A stretch of 60,000 nt of DNA from Adiantum capillus-veneris (GCA_014529385.2 CM043950.1:68104435-68164434); one strand, 5' to 3'. Positions 1 through 11,345 are shown, counted from the stretch's first letter. The notes: generated by a model not told the origin, from the sequence alone. Made by a program: numbers and translations.

Positions 1-1215
1 TTAACTATTTACATACTTACTTGTTCACAATGCTCGGGTAGTACGAAAGTGTCTCTTAGGTCAGTCCATTTCTTAGTAGAATCCACCTCAAGAAAACCAG
101 ACTCTCCTCTACGCACAGTAGCGTTGCGACCCTCCATGATTATCTTGAACCATTGCACGTCAAACAAGTCGACAAAAAATCCTCTGTAATCGATCCTCAA
201 AATCTCTTGTAGCGTGCCGAAGTAAGTGAGTTCCGCAATCTGCAGGAATTCGTAGCACACCATCCGAAGATTTATTCTCCTCATGCCATGATGCTAGGGC
301 GGCCATGGACTTACATTCGAAGAAATGCTTGATGCGAGGAAGCAAAGGAAAATGTCGCAAAACCTTTTGTGGAATTTTTGTCCCGTGGAGATCTACTCGA
401 TATCTTTCGGAATCACATTTCGGACACTTCTCCATGTCTATGTATTCCACTCTGAAAAGAATGCAGTCATTAGGACAAGCGTGGATAGAATTGTAATCCA
501 TCCCCAAGTTTTGCAAAATCTTTCTTGCTTCATCTCGGGAATCTAGCATCACATTGTCAGCTGGTAGTATGTGCTCTTTAAGCAATCTACACAACATAAA
601 AATACGATCCAGTCGTGTAAAAATCTATCAGATCATTATACATTTAGAGTTTTATTAAAGTAAACTAATTGTAATAGATCACCTGAAAAGCGCTGTGACG
701 CTAGTGTCACTCCATCCAAACTTTGATTGCATGTTGAGAAGAACCAGGAGTGCTTTCAATCTAGACATACGTGCTCCATTATACAATGGCGTATCGGCTT
801 CACTTTTCATATCATCATAGATAAGCCTTTCTGAATCCATGATCGTCTCGATCATTTCATCAATCTCGGGCTCAAACATTGCCTCGTTGGGAATGTGCTC
901 TGCATGATCATCCCCCGAGCTGTCAGAGGCTACATCTTGTGGCCTCACATATGCTGCTTGACCAAAGCGCCTGCGAACACGTCTATTGGGTTGCAAGATT
1001 GTTGCTTGTTGGCCAGCGTCAGAGTCTGACGAGTTACAATTGGTAACAACTCGATCTATAATAGATGGATCGAACTCGCCAAATTCGCGAACGTGCTGCA
1101 AAGAAACAGGTCTTGTCCGTCGCACAGCATGCTTGCATTGATTACAAGGACATAAGACCCTCGTTGAGAGATAGGTGTTTTGGTTGGATGGTCCCACATC
1201 CTCGTCACTACTCAT
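1..1215 (-). pseudogene. CACTA (En/Spm) TNP2-type transposase, copy 1, internally deleted
   Basis: Remnant of a cut-and-paste transposase gene reading right to left. Exon 679-1215 carries a zinc-binding CPCNQC motif with a following VREFGEFDPS, as in the plant transposase-associated domain, then an acidic region and TPLYNGARMSRLKALL, a block shared with the second copy at 5.3 kb. After an intron (donor near 681, acceptor near 597) comes the start of the TNP2 domain (DACPNDC-like HACPNDC, CPKCDSERY, KVLRHFPLLPRIKHFF, WHEENKSSDGVLRIPAD). The catalytic part is missing: near 240 the frame jumps straight into a DUF4216-like segment (ELTYFGTLQEILRIDY, residues to about base 9). The gene therefore cannot encode an active transposase. 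It runs off the left edge. TNP2 and DUF4216 being parts of one plant CACTA gene is known; the deletion is read directly from the juxtaposition. Confidence 0.85.
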
Positions 1216-1277
1216 AATGAGGATAAAAATCTTATAACCTAGACAACAAATTTAATATTCTATTGGCATTCTTCGTC

Positions 1278-1280
<3 letters not shown>

Positions 1281-1335
<55 letters not shown>
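1281..1335. repeat. (TC)n microsatellite
   Basis: Near-perfect TC dinucleotide run just upstream of the copy 1 transposase gene, inside the presumed CACTA element. Confidence 0.95.
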
Positions 1336-1340
<5 letters not shown>

Positions 1341-1586
1341 ACATTCTCTAGTCATGTCCAATCCCCGCACACCTCGGTCTAGAGGTGCACGGAGATCAGA
1401 ACCACCGGGTTATAATCTCGTCTTTATTGGTCAATACCTATATTTGTGGGTACAAGAAATCTACAGACCCACGTCTACATGATACTGCATGTAGTGGACA
1501 AAACCCCTTTGCCTCTTCTCTAGCTGTAGCACTTCACAGCATCTTAACATCTTTTCACAGTAGATCTTTTCACTGTTCGTCTAACT

Positions 1587-1600
1587 CTAAACCCTAAACC
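1587..1600. other. Telomere-like telo-box
   Basis: CTAAACCCTAAACC equals two units of the plant telomere repeat (CCCTAAA) or a telo-box promoter motif. It sits beside a degenerate field of CTAAATCTAA-type repeats extending to about 2400. It may be an interstitial telomeric relic or a simple promoter motif. Confidence 0.5.
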
Positions 1601-1637
1601 GTAAGTAATTCTTGCGTGGACTCGATCTAACGTAAAT

Positions 1638-1752
1638 AAGCATAAATCTAACTAAAAATAAACCTAAATCTAATTTAACGTAAGTCTACATCTAACCTAA
1701 TCTTTAACGTCTTTTGGGATAGTTTCCTACGACGTTAAAACTCTCTTCTTCT

Positions 1753-1783
<31 letters not shown>

Positions 1784-2480
1784 ACCTAAATAAACCTAAG
1801 TCTAATCTAATATAACATAAATCTAAATCTAACGTAAATTATGTTATATTAAAAACAAAGAACTAAACTAACAGGGATTATAAGAACCTTAAAACTGATT
1901 TAACACATAATTTTTCACATAACTCGGCAAGAGTTGGCATTCTCATCACTAAAGCTGTGAGAGTTAACTTCCGGCGGTGACGCTGCCTCATCTCCATCCA
2001 CATCTGACGACAGCAATTGGCCCTTTGGATCGTTCTTGCTCTTGTTACTAACTTTGAAGTTGTTGTTGAATGACTAGAGGTTGTCTAGATGGTCATTGTC
2101 GGGGATGTAGTGACTCTTGCGGCCCTGAAGATCCACCTTCTTCCCTATCTTCTGAAGACATTTCACCAGTACTTTTGGATCGATGGAGCCCACCATGAGT
2201 GAAGGCAGCAATACCCTATATTCCATTGAGGGCTTTCTTCACCCGCTTCATGTAGGCATCGCAGTCTATGGAGACCTAAATCTAATCTAATATAACGTAA
2301 ATCTAAATCTAGCGTAAATAAACGTAAATCTAACTAAAAATAAACCTAAATCTAATCTAATTTAACTTAAATAAATCTAAATCTAATTTAACGTAAGTCT
2401 ACATCTAACCTAATCTTTAATGTCTTTTAGGATAGTTTCCTATGACGTTATAACTCTCTTCTTCTTGTGTGTGTGCGCGT
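1638..2480. repeat. Duplicated TAAATCTAA-rich block (1638-1779 and 2318-2480)
   Basis: Two direct copies about 690 bp apart share a long stretch beginning in TAAATCTAACTAAAAATAAA and running through CTACATCTAACCTAATCTTTAA, GATAGTTTCCTA and GACGTTA to CTCTTCTTCTTGTGTGTG. The copies differ by substitutions and a short insertion in the second. The captured HMA fragment lies between them, so the duplication brackets it. Confidence 0.75.
1915..2273 (-). pseudogene. Captured fragment of a heavy-metal-associated isoprenylated plant protein (HIPP)
   Basis: Reading the minus strand gives the core of an HMA fold: VSIDCDAYMKRVKKALNGI, an in-frame stop, then after a frame change GSIDPKVLVKCLQKIGKKVD, typical of plant HMA proteins. 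A second stop, an Asn/Lys-rich and acidic linker, and a C-terminal Cys-Arg-Val-Met followed by TGA complete it; the last four residues form a CaaX prenylation box, as in HIPPs. The metal-binding CxxC is degraded (Cys-Asp-Ala-Tyr-Met). Two stops and one frameshift make it a pseudogene. It lies in the upstream region of the copy 1 CACTA transposase, inside the element's right terminus at 3339, so I infer capture by the transposon. Confidence 0.7.
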
Positions 2481-2679
2481 GTGTGGATGTGTGTGCCAAT
2501 AAAAAGAGATAAATGGTATAACCTTTCTATCACCCATGCCAAGTATGATAGATTGGTTATGCCATTTCCCTCTTGAATAATAGGTCTTGAGTTCAACTCC
2601 TCGTCGGCTAGATCTTTAGGTCTTTTAATTTTAATTAGTTTCCTATGGCGTTAAATTAGTTTCTCTCTCTTTCTCTCTC

Positions 2680-2887
2680 AATGTGTGTGCGTTTTTTTGT
2701 TTATGCATGTTTTCTCTCTCTTTTCCTCTCTCAATGTGTGCGTTTTTTGTTTATGCATGTTCTCTCTCTCTTTTTCTCTCTCAATGTGTGCGTTTTTTGT
2801 TTATGCATGCTCTCTCTCTCTTTTCCTCTCTCAATGTGTGTGTGCATTCTTTGTTTATGTATGTGTGTGTGCGTTTTTGTTTATGTT

Positions 2888-2925
<38 letters not shown>

Positions 2926-2932
2926 AACACTA

Positions 2933-2984
<52 letters not shown>

Positions 2985-3110
2985 AGAGAAAGAGGGGAAG
3001 GGAACATGAGAGTGAGGAGAGGGAAGGAGCATACCTGGCTCTCCTTCCTCTCCTCGTGTGTGTGTGTGGAGAAGAAAGAGAGAGAGAGAGAGAGAGAGGG
3101 AGAGCGTTAC
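2680..3110. repeat. Minisatellite of 50-60 bp units plus (CT)/(GT)/(GA) tracts
   Basis: At least four units of CTCTCTCAATGTGTGCG followed by TTTTTTGTTTATGCATG occur between 2680 and 2895, then (CT)n, (GT)n and (GA)n runs to 3110. Open frames here are low-complexity translations, not genes. Confidence 0.85.
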
Positions 3111-3129
3111 CTGCTCCTTGCTTGAGGGC

Positions 3130-3339
3130 GCCGAAAAACTCAGATCTGAGATCTGAGTTTTTGGGCGCTCTCTGTTATTTTTTTTACCCCAAGCGGCGTC
3201 GCTATGAGCGTCGCTATCAGCGTCACTATGAGCGTCGTAAATTTACTTGTAAATTTGCGACGCTCATAGCGACGCCGGGATTTTTTTTTTTTGAGCGTCG
3301 CTGTGTGAGTGTCGCTAATATGAATAGCCTCTTGTAGTG
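3130..3339. mobile_element. Subterminal region and terminus of CACTA copy 1
   Basis: The sequence ends CTCTTGTAGTG at 3339, the reverse complement of a CACTACAAGAG transposon end. Just inside are repeated GCGTCGCTATGAGCG units in both orientations (3190-3310), the subterminal repeat arrangement usual in CACTA elements. The possible 3-bp target site is TCT (3340-3342). Orientation fits the minus-strand gene at 1-1215, this being its 5' side. The opposite end is outside the window. Confidence 0.6.
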
Positions 3340-3537
3340 TCTCTTCCTCTCTTTCTTTCTCTCTATCTCTATTCCTCTCTTTCTCTCCCTCTTTATCTAC
3401 TCTCTCTCTTTCCCAATCTCTCTCCCTCTTTCCTTAACATGGACTCCCTCTATCCCTATCCCTATCTCTTTCCCTCTCTCCCTCTATCTACTCTCTCTTT
3501 TTCCCTCTTTCTCTATTTTGCTCTCTCTCTCTCTCTA

Positions 3538-3592
<55 letters not shown>

Positions 3593-3799
3593 TTATCTAC
3601 CTCTATCCCTCTTTCTCTCTCACTCTCTTTATCTATTTCTCTCTCTCTATCTAACATTTCTCTCCCTCTTTATCTATTTCTCTCTCTTTTTAACATTTCT
3701 CTCCCTCTTTATCTATCTCTCTCTCTATTTAAATTTACCTCTCTTTATCTAACATTTCTCTCCCTCTCTCACTCTCTCTATCTATTTCTCTCCCTCTCT

Positions 3800-3857
<58 letters not shown>

Positions 3858-3865
3858 TTCATCTA
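3340..3865. repeat. Long pyrimidine (CT-rich) tract
   Basis: About 520 bp almost purely C/T on the plus strand, with (CT)n cores near 3545-3588 and 3806-3855 and recurrent CTCTCCCTCTTTATCTATTT and TAACATTTCTC modules. No coding evidence. Confidence 0.9.
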
Positions 3866-3884
3866 ACATTATCCAAACAATCAT

Positions 3885-4005
3885 TTCCAAAACGTGCGTG
3901 AGAAATCAGTAATTTCCAAATGTGTGTAGCAAAGCAACCATTTTCAAACGTGCTTAGCAAAACAACCATTTTAAACAAGCCGTGCAAAACAACCATTTCC
4001 TAATG
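3885..4005. repeat. Short minisatellite, about 35-bp units
   Basis: About four degenerate units built on the pattern AACGTGCNTAGCAAAACAACCATTT. No coding evidence. Confidence 0.6.
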
Positions 4006-4051
4006 AACGAGGTATGTTATAATGGATTCTCTATTTTCTCTATTTTTTATT

Positions 4052-4053
<2 letters not shown>

Positions 4054-4097
<44 letters not shown>
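4054..4097. repeat. (GT)n microsatellite
   Basis: Uninterrupted GT run. The following 4100-4800 is AT-rich or G-rich spacer with a GGTAAT-type cluster at 4450-4485 and no gene I can support. Confidence 0.95.
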
Positions 4098-4098
<1 letters not shown>

Positions 4099-4818
4099 TA
4101 AAAAACAAAAGGGGAAGAGGGAGGATTTGCTTTTGTGTCTACCTCTTCTTTGTAGCACGGTTGAGCTTCAAATAGGTTGAGCGTCCAAAGAAGATGGCGG
4201 AATACCCCCTTGACAAAACCTGGACGAAACCCTCTTCGACGAAACTTGAGAAGCTTGGAGAAGGAGAGAGGGGTAAGGGAGAGGTGGGGGGAGGAGGCTT
4301 GTTGAAGAAGAGAGAGATGGGGAGTGGGGGAGGGGAGGGGAGGGGGGGGGAAGCTTGGGAGTGATGGCGGAGAGCAAGAAATGCAGGGAAGGCACGATAT
4401 GCTACAAAAACGTGGCATACTCTGCCTTCTTTCCTTTTTTAGGTGCCAGTTATTACCACGGCTATTACCGCCTATATTACCACGGCCAATCATTTCAAAC
4501 GGATACATGAAAATCCGAGGTTGCGGGGGGGGGGGATACAAGCCACCCCCCCTACCCTTAGCTATACATTATTTCATTTTTTAGCCTTTTGAGTTTTTTA
4601 ATGAAGATTTTTAATTTTTTATGGGTACTTTATTTTGTATTACTTTTAAATGTTTATTAATTGAATTTTTAAAATCCTTTTCGTTAAAAATAATTTTAAC
4701 ACTCATTGTCATTTATTCCCTTTGACTTTAACTATATGTGATTTTTCTAATGGAACTAAGTGTTTTTTAATTATTATTTTTTTAGGACACATGACTAAAT
4801 AAACAACCTTTCGCATGT

Positions 4819-7800
4819 GCAGAACATCGGACTGGGATGATCGTGGTCCTCCTGAGGCCCAAAGCGAGATCGTTGGCTCAAGGAAAAACTACCTTGTTAT
4901 TGCGCCAAGTGGAAAAGGTAAATTCCTCGCAGGAGGCGCATTGCTTTGGAGCACGTGGAGAACGAAGGGCTTTGGCATCCTCGGAAAAGCGCTCGGAGAG
5001 ATAATAGCACGACTCACCCGTCGCTTGAGGAGGTGCCCCATTGGTCTGTGTTTCGTGGTGGTGCACCCGCACGCAACGCCGAACGGCAGAGTCAAGAGCG
5101 ACTGGGCGACTTGGGTGCACCGCATGGTGATCCTGCCGTTGGCTCTACGTCGGCAGCTCCTACGACATCTTCGTCACACTTTGAGGTAGAGGATGAGTAC
5201 ATGTTTGACATGTGTGATGAGTTACTAGCTCGTGAGCGTGACATATGCGAAGAGGATTGTCAGCCCTTCACTAAACGGGCTGCCGAAATGGAGGATAGAT
5301 TGATCACCAGTGCCCCAACACCTCTTTACGATGGTGCACGGTACTCGGTGCTCCGAGCATCATTGGAAGTACTCAACTTGCAAGAAAAATTCGATTGGAT
5401 TAATGCAAGCCTGTCAATGCACTACTTCTGTAAGTATGGAATGTGGCTTTTATATACTCTCTCCCTCTCTCTTTATGGTGTCGTCTTCTAGGAATTATAC
5501 TAATACGCATGTTTGTTATAGATGGGAAAAATATTAATAGCTGATCAACACATGCCTCCTGATTGTCGACGAGCTAGATCGTATGTCACTGCACTTGGAA
5601 TGGAGTATGAGCGCATCCATGCTTGCGTCAACGATTGCATGCTATACCGCAATGAGCATGCACATGCTACCTCATTTCCCGTGTGCGGGGAGGCATGATA
5701 CAAGACAGGTGTGAGCGGGGCACACCTACCCCGCAAGGTATTAAGACATTTTCCATGAATTCCTTGCATCCAACACATGTTTAAAAGCAGGTCTACCGTG
5801 GAGCTTCTCGTGTGGCATGCAAACCATCGCTCAAATGATGGAATGATGCATGTCCCTGCCGATTCACCTACATGGAGGCACATCTAAACTCAATGGCTAG
5901 ATTTTGGGTTGGAGCCTCGACACTTGAGGCTTGGGTTAGCAAGTGATGGTGTCAACCCCTTCGGCACTAAGTCTACTTCATGGAGCACTAAGTCTACTTC
6001 ATGGAGCACTTTGCCTGTGGTGATCGTCAACTACAATATTCCACCATGGGAGACAACCAAGAAGGGAAATATACTTCTTTCTTTGCTTGTGCCAGGGAAG
6101 TACAAAGTGTCAAATATTGACATTTACCTCGAGCCCCTCATCGAGGAGTTGGAGGAGTTATGGAGAGGCATTCTTGTTGTCGATGTCTCACTTGCAAAGG
6201 GGGGGAGAGAGGCTCAAGTGAAGGGAATCCTTATGTGTCGTGGGCTTGGAGAGATTTCTGGTAACCCCCTGTCCTCTATCTCTATTTCCCTCATTCCCTC
6301 TCTCCCTTAAGCTCACTTTAGTTCACTCATCTCTCTAACCATATGATATGTATGGAGGGTTGTCCACATCGGGCCACAATGCATGTCCTACTTGCGGGCC
6401 ATCGTTGGTAACGGAGATACCAGATTCCTTGCGCAAGGTAATCTATCCAAACAACCATTGTATCTTACCCCAAGGGCATATCAAGCACAAGGCTCCAACA
6501 AATGGGAAGGCTCCTCTAAAGCTCACAATGGTAGATTGGGCAACCATTTGGGAGGAACACCACAACAAAAATCCGGCTCGTGTCCTCCACCAAAAGGTAT
6601 ATCAAGGTATTCCATATTTTTAAGGCTTCCATATTGGAAGGACTTAAAAATACAACACCTCTTGGATCCCATGCACATATTCAAGAATGTAGCCCAAACA
6701 CTATGGGACCACATTATTGGCAAGAAGGACTCTTTGGGTGCGAGGGAGGATTTGAGGCTTTTAAAACGTCTCCCCACCTCTGCCACTCCACAGCATGCCC
6801 CAAATGGAAACATTGTGCTTCCTAAAGCACCATGGATGCTAGCAAAAGAAGAATTAGACAAGGTGAAGGGTACCATTGCCTCTATTTGCACACCAACAGG
6901 ATACATGAGGTCGCGAAAGGGAGCTTTCACAAAAGCGAAGAAGGGTGGAAGCGTTCAATTGTATGGGTTGAAGTCCCATGAATTGCACAAGATGCTTCAG
7001 GTGATCTTCATATTCCCTATTCTATATATAGATTGTGTGTATGACTTTCCCTTTTCCTGATTTACATTGTAGTTCATTCTGCCGGTGAGTATGTGTATAT
7101 GTCGGGACAAGAAAGTCAGGGATGCTATTTTCAAATTAGGAGAGCTAGTAAGGTACACCACAAGACTCCACTCGACTACACCTTTTTAATGTACACAATA
7201 ATTACAACTAGCACTTATTGTATCCTTGTGTGATTTCTTGCAGATTTGTGAGCTCCAAGGAAATCGAAATAGATGCTATCCCTGTTGCTCAAACACTTGC
7301 AACAGAAACAATGTGTGCCATTGAAGATGCATTTCCTCGATCAGTCCTTCTTAGTCAAATTCACCTCTTGGTTCACGTGGTGGAGGAGATAGCTATATGT
7401 GGAGTAGTTCACGCACAATGGATGTTCTTCTTAGAGAGGTTTCTAAAGACTCTCAAAGATTTTTTCTGGCTACCGTCTCAACCAGAGGCATGTATGGCCG
7501 AAGGGTGGATTGTTCAAGAGGCATTTGTTTACATATCTGAGTATTTGGCACAAGCTGATCCTTCTCTCCCTCGCATGTGGTCAGACGAGGAAGATTCAAG
7601 GATGACTACACACTTGACAAGTGGAAAGGAAAAACTACTTAACATGGATATGAATCTATCGCGAGTGGTCGCGATAACTTTTGCATTCTCAATGCAAAGA
7701 TTATGACCAAGTGGGTGGACTTGTGGACAGTGGCAAAGTCCAGGTGTTTGCAAGAGAGGGAAGCATGGAAACAAGCACATGGAGGAAGGAGGGCACCCCC

Positions 7801-8799
7801 AGTTCCTAGGCACCTTGCATGTTTCCCAGATCTCATTAGTGCATAGTGGATTCATGAGAGAATGACCGAGGCAAAAGCGCGTGGAGAAGACATCACCAAC
7901 AAAGAATGGGAGTATGCACGAGGCTGCGTACCAAAGGTAGAGTACTCATATACCTAAACCATATTGTCTCTCTATTTCTTGAAATTATCTTTAATATGTA
8001 TTTGATAAATTAATATATTTTTCTATTTTGTAGTGCCTTTTCTTTAACTCTATGTGGTCAAAGGGTCGTCACTTTCGTATGTGCCACATTGACGAGCATA
8101 GAACCACCATGGATTGTGCCATCATGGGCAACTTTGACACAGACGGTGATGAAGCCAGGTACCATGGAACTATTGAAAGGATACTAAAGGTTAATTTTAG
8201 AACCTTTCATAGCTTCATCTTCTAGTGAAAGTGGTTTGCAAATGTGTCTAGACGACATGAGAATGGCCTCTACATGGTGGACTCTAGTGTGCATCACACA
8301 AGGAGGTATGACAATTTAGTTTTACCGCACAATAGTGAGCATGTGAATGACATGAAACTTTTTTATTCTTATTTACTTGTTGTAGCATTATTTATACCAA
8401 TGTTACTCACTTTGAGCTTCTATTTTATAGGTCATCTATATCCGAGCAATCCACCAACCAAAACTTTGGTTCATAATTCCCGTAACACCTCACGGGAGAA
8501 CTATTTTTTCCACTAATGAAATCGAGACTTTCTTCGACCCTCTTCCACCTCCGACTTTGGATGAGGTGGAAACAGAGGAGAGGGAGGTCGGCGAATCAAG
8601 TCTGGCGGCAGCAAGTCTTAGTGAGGATGATTGTCATGATGATGAAGATGATGAGATGGAGAATGACGAACTCGAAGATGATGAAGCTGGCAATGCATCC
8701 ACAAACAACAATTCCGTTTCTCTCTTTATTGATTTAGGAGCCATGGGCTTAGAATTGGATGATGCTTCATGTAGAGATCTTTTGGAAGATGATCCATAA
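4819..8799 (+). pseudogene. CACTA TNP2-type transposase, copy 2 (near full length, broken)
   Basis: Plus-strand transposase gene with most of the TNP2 architecture. Order: weak N-terminal zinc region and LEHVENEGLW; TPLYDGARYSVLRASLEVLN (about 5320-5390); intron 5430-5521; HACVNDCMLYRNEH and KVLRHFP (5610-5750); LGLASDGVNPFG (5935-5970); VVIVNYNIPPWE and LLVPGKYKVSNIDIYLEPLI (6020-6150); ACPTCG (6380); MHIFKNVAQTLWDHIIGKKD (6670-6730); SQIHLLVHVVEEI (7350); LERFLKTLKDF (7440); then DUF4216-like RYHGTIERIL (8160), GLYMVDSS and, past an intron, KLWFIIPVTPHGRTIF (8460), ending in an acidic tail at 8799. Stops after CGEA, KVLRHFP and TWRHI, plus frame changes, make it inactive. Copy 1 resembles it but is the shorter, deleted relative. 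Confidence 0.85.
5965..6006 (+). repeat. In-frame 21-bp tandem duplication in the TNP2 copy
   Basis: CACTAAGTCTACTTCATGGAG occurs twice in a row, adding seven residues (the KSTSWST repeat) directly after the conserved SDGVNPFG block. A recent slippage event. Confidence 0.9.
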
Positions 8800-8942
8800 A
8801 CATTTTGCAGTTATGAAGTTTTTGATTGTGTAATCCATTCACCTCTCTCTCCCTCCTCTTCCTCTCGTTAGATTGCAGAATATACTCAATTATGTTAATC
8901 AATTGACAATGATTATTTTAGTTGTAAACAAGGGTAATCTTA

Positions 8943-9204
8943 GGCTGGGTTCAAACGAGGCTGGAGGAAGAAAGGCTTTCTACAGGTCTACCACCGCCTC
9001 GTCTAAACGATGTTGGAGGAAGAAGAGCGAAAAACAGAGAGAGGTGGAGAGAGGCCAACAGCTCTTCCGAGGGGGGGGGTGGGGTGCCGAAAGCAAAATG
9101 GCGGGCCCGGAGGAAGGTGATATCTACTGCAGCAAATATGCTTTTGCCACGTAGCTTAGACGCCCCTGTGGGAAGCATTTCCGCCGTAGTGTTTGAACCG
9201 GGCC
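8943..9204. mobile_element. PIF/Harbinger-type MITE with TTA target duplication
   Basis: A 262-bp element begins GGCTGGGTTCAAACGAGGC and ends with GTTTGAACCGGGCC, giving imperfect terminal inverted repeats. It is flanked by TTA at 8940-8942 and TTA at 9205-9207. A TTA duplication with a GGSYBGGTTCAAAC-like end fits Tourist/PIF-Harbinger MITEs. It lies just 3' of the copy 2 transposase gene. No transposase inside; an open frame through it is incidental. Confidence 0.75.
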
Positions 9205-9639
9205 TTATATACCCCGCCTCCTTCTCCTCCCTCTTTCTCTTTATCTCTCTCTCTTTCTTTCTCTTCTTTTTTATATTTGAAAATTATATACAATACTCTT
9301 TAATTTTTAATGAAAGGAGGGAAACACCAAAATTTAAGGGGGGAGGGGGGGGGAATCCAGAATTTGAAAGTTTAGGCGCTAAATTTGGGAGCGGATATAA
9401 CGATGGTAATGAGCACGGTAATAATAGTGGTAATAACAACCGATACAATCGTGGTAATACTTTAAATACAAAAAAAAACCCTGCCCTCCTCTCTCTTGTT
9501 TCTCTCATTGAATTTACACCTTCTCTCTACAAAACGCGGTAAAACAGTGCGATAAACACTTGGAGATTTTCATAGTGTGACAATATCTTAGTAGCAATAG
9601 TTGGAACTGAGTATGTATCCTTCACAAAGCAGCAGTTCA

Positions 9640-10470
9640 TTTTACTTTACCAACACCTAGACAAGGCATTTGATAGCATTTTGTTGTCCTTCATTGAAGA
9701 TGTCATGAAATCATTGGGCTTTAGTCCTCGCCTTTCTCGACTTATACACACTCTGGGGCCAGGCCAGTCAACTTGAGCTCTTGTTCAATGATAGAAATGT
9801 GGGCTCCTCCGAAGCCAAAGGATCTATTAAAAGCAAGGATGTCACCTGGAACCTCTTCTCTTTGCCATCGGGTTGCACCATCTTATGATGATGCTCAAAG
9901 CTACTGCTGTGTGGGTGAAATTCAAGGTTTAACTTTGCCCAACAATGAACATCTCCTAGACAAGATATTCCCAGACAACTCCCTCCTCTTTTTGAAAGCC
10001 TACCCTCAAGTACACAAGAAGGCGCTAGAGATTGTGCAAACATTTGCGATGGATTGGAGGTCAAAGTGTAGCATTGAGAAGTCTAGATTGATTTCCCTAA
10101 CAAAAAATGACTCATTCAATCCATCAGTTTGGTCTGGGAAGATTGTGTCTAAAGGAAGGGTATTTCGACATTTGGGCTCCCCATTGGGGTTGGATGTCAC
10201 ACACAAGCAAAGGTTCTAGTGGGTCCTGGAGAAGATCCAGAGAAAAATGAGAAGGTGGAAGTTTGTGCTACTTCCCTTCCTGAGCGGGTCAGAGTGAACA
10301 AAGCATTTATGTTGCCTTATATCACATTCACCATCCCGCTTCTCAAAATTACCAAATGTAACTAGAAGGAGTTTCTAAGACCAATCAAAATATTCTTATG
10401 GAGGAAAAACACTAAAGCCTCATCGCCATGGCAATGGGAAAAGTGGGAAGTCATTGCTTATCTTTAATGT
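9640..10470 (+). pseudogene. LINE-type (non-LTR) reverse transcriptase fragment
   Basis: Plus-strand translation in shifting frames gives YQHLDKAFDSILLSFIEDVM and LGFSPRLSRLIHTL (about 9640-9760), matching the DKAFDS block of plant non-LTR RTs. Then come LTLPNNEHLLDKIF and DNSLLFLKAYPQVHKKALEI (9930-10040), where the catalytic FADD motif is replaced by FPDN. FRHLGSPLGLDV (10165-10200) and KIQRKMRRWK follow. Stops, frameshifts and the lost catalytic Asp pair make it a dead 5'-truncated copy. The (GT)n run at 10475 follows it. Confidence 0.75.
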
Positions 10471-10474
10471 GATA

Positions 10475-10698
<224 letters not shown>

Positions 10699-10989
10699 GC
10701 GCGCGCGCATGCAAGAGAAGAAAAGGATACAACACTTACATATGTGAGCACAAAACACTTGAGAGAATGCTACCAAATCTGCAAAAAAATACACACACAA
10801 ACAAAAAAAACAAAGAAATCCACCATAAAACTTAAAAATAATCTTACCTTGTTGATGCAAGGGAGTGTGAGTGAATATCCAAACTCTGGAAAGCCTCGAA
10901 GCAGCAAATTTGAAGGAAGTGAGAAGGAGGAGAGAAAGAGAGAAGTCCAAAAATGGGGCAAAAATACAAAAGAGAATCCATGAGTTCTA

Positions 10990-11188
10990 TTTTTGCAGGT
11001 GACATTGGTATCAACGTCAATATGGCCGTTGGTATAAACATCGAAATAATCGTCAAAATAGGCATCAAAGTTTAAAATTTTTCATTTGTTAAAAATTGGG
11101 CCTTCTGCTAGATTTAGCAATGCATATACCGATGCCTGCCGATGACGTCAATAATTTAACGTAGGTATTGAATTTATCTCTTGTAGTG
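10990..11188. mobile_element. CACTA-type terminus with subterminal repeats
   Basis: Ends TCTCTTGTAGTG at 11188, sharing CTCTTGTAGTG with the terminus at 3339. Inside are repeats of the type GGTATMAACGTCAAT in both orientations (11005-11150). It is a plausible 3' end for the plus-strand TNP2 gene at 4.8-8.8 kb, but I found no matching CACTACAAGA start on its left, so the assignment is inferred. Confidence 0.55.
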
Positions 11189-11345
11189 TATATATACTTA
11201 CACAAGTCTCTCTACACACACACACACACACACACAATGCTCTCTCTGTATGTATCTCTCTCTTTCTTTAGCTACATGCACACATAAATCACGCTTAACA
11301 TTAAGATTCAAAGGAGAAATTGCACACTTGGGAGCATTCTACGTA

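Noticed and set aside
2681-3125. Several overlapping open frames of about 90-146 codons
   Set aside because: Translations of (CT)n, (GT)n and (GA)n runs, with no biased codon pattern or homology.
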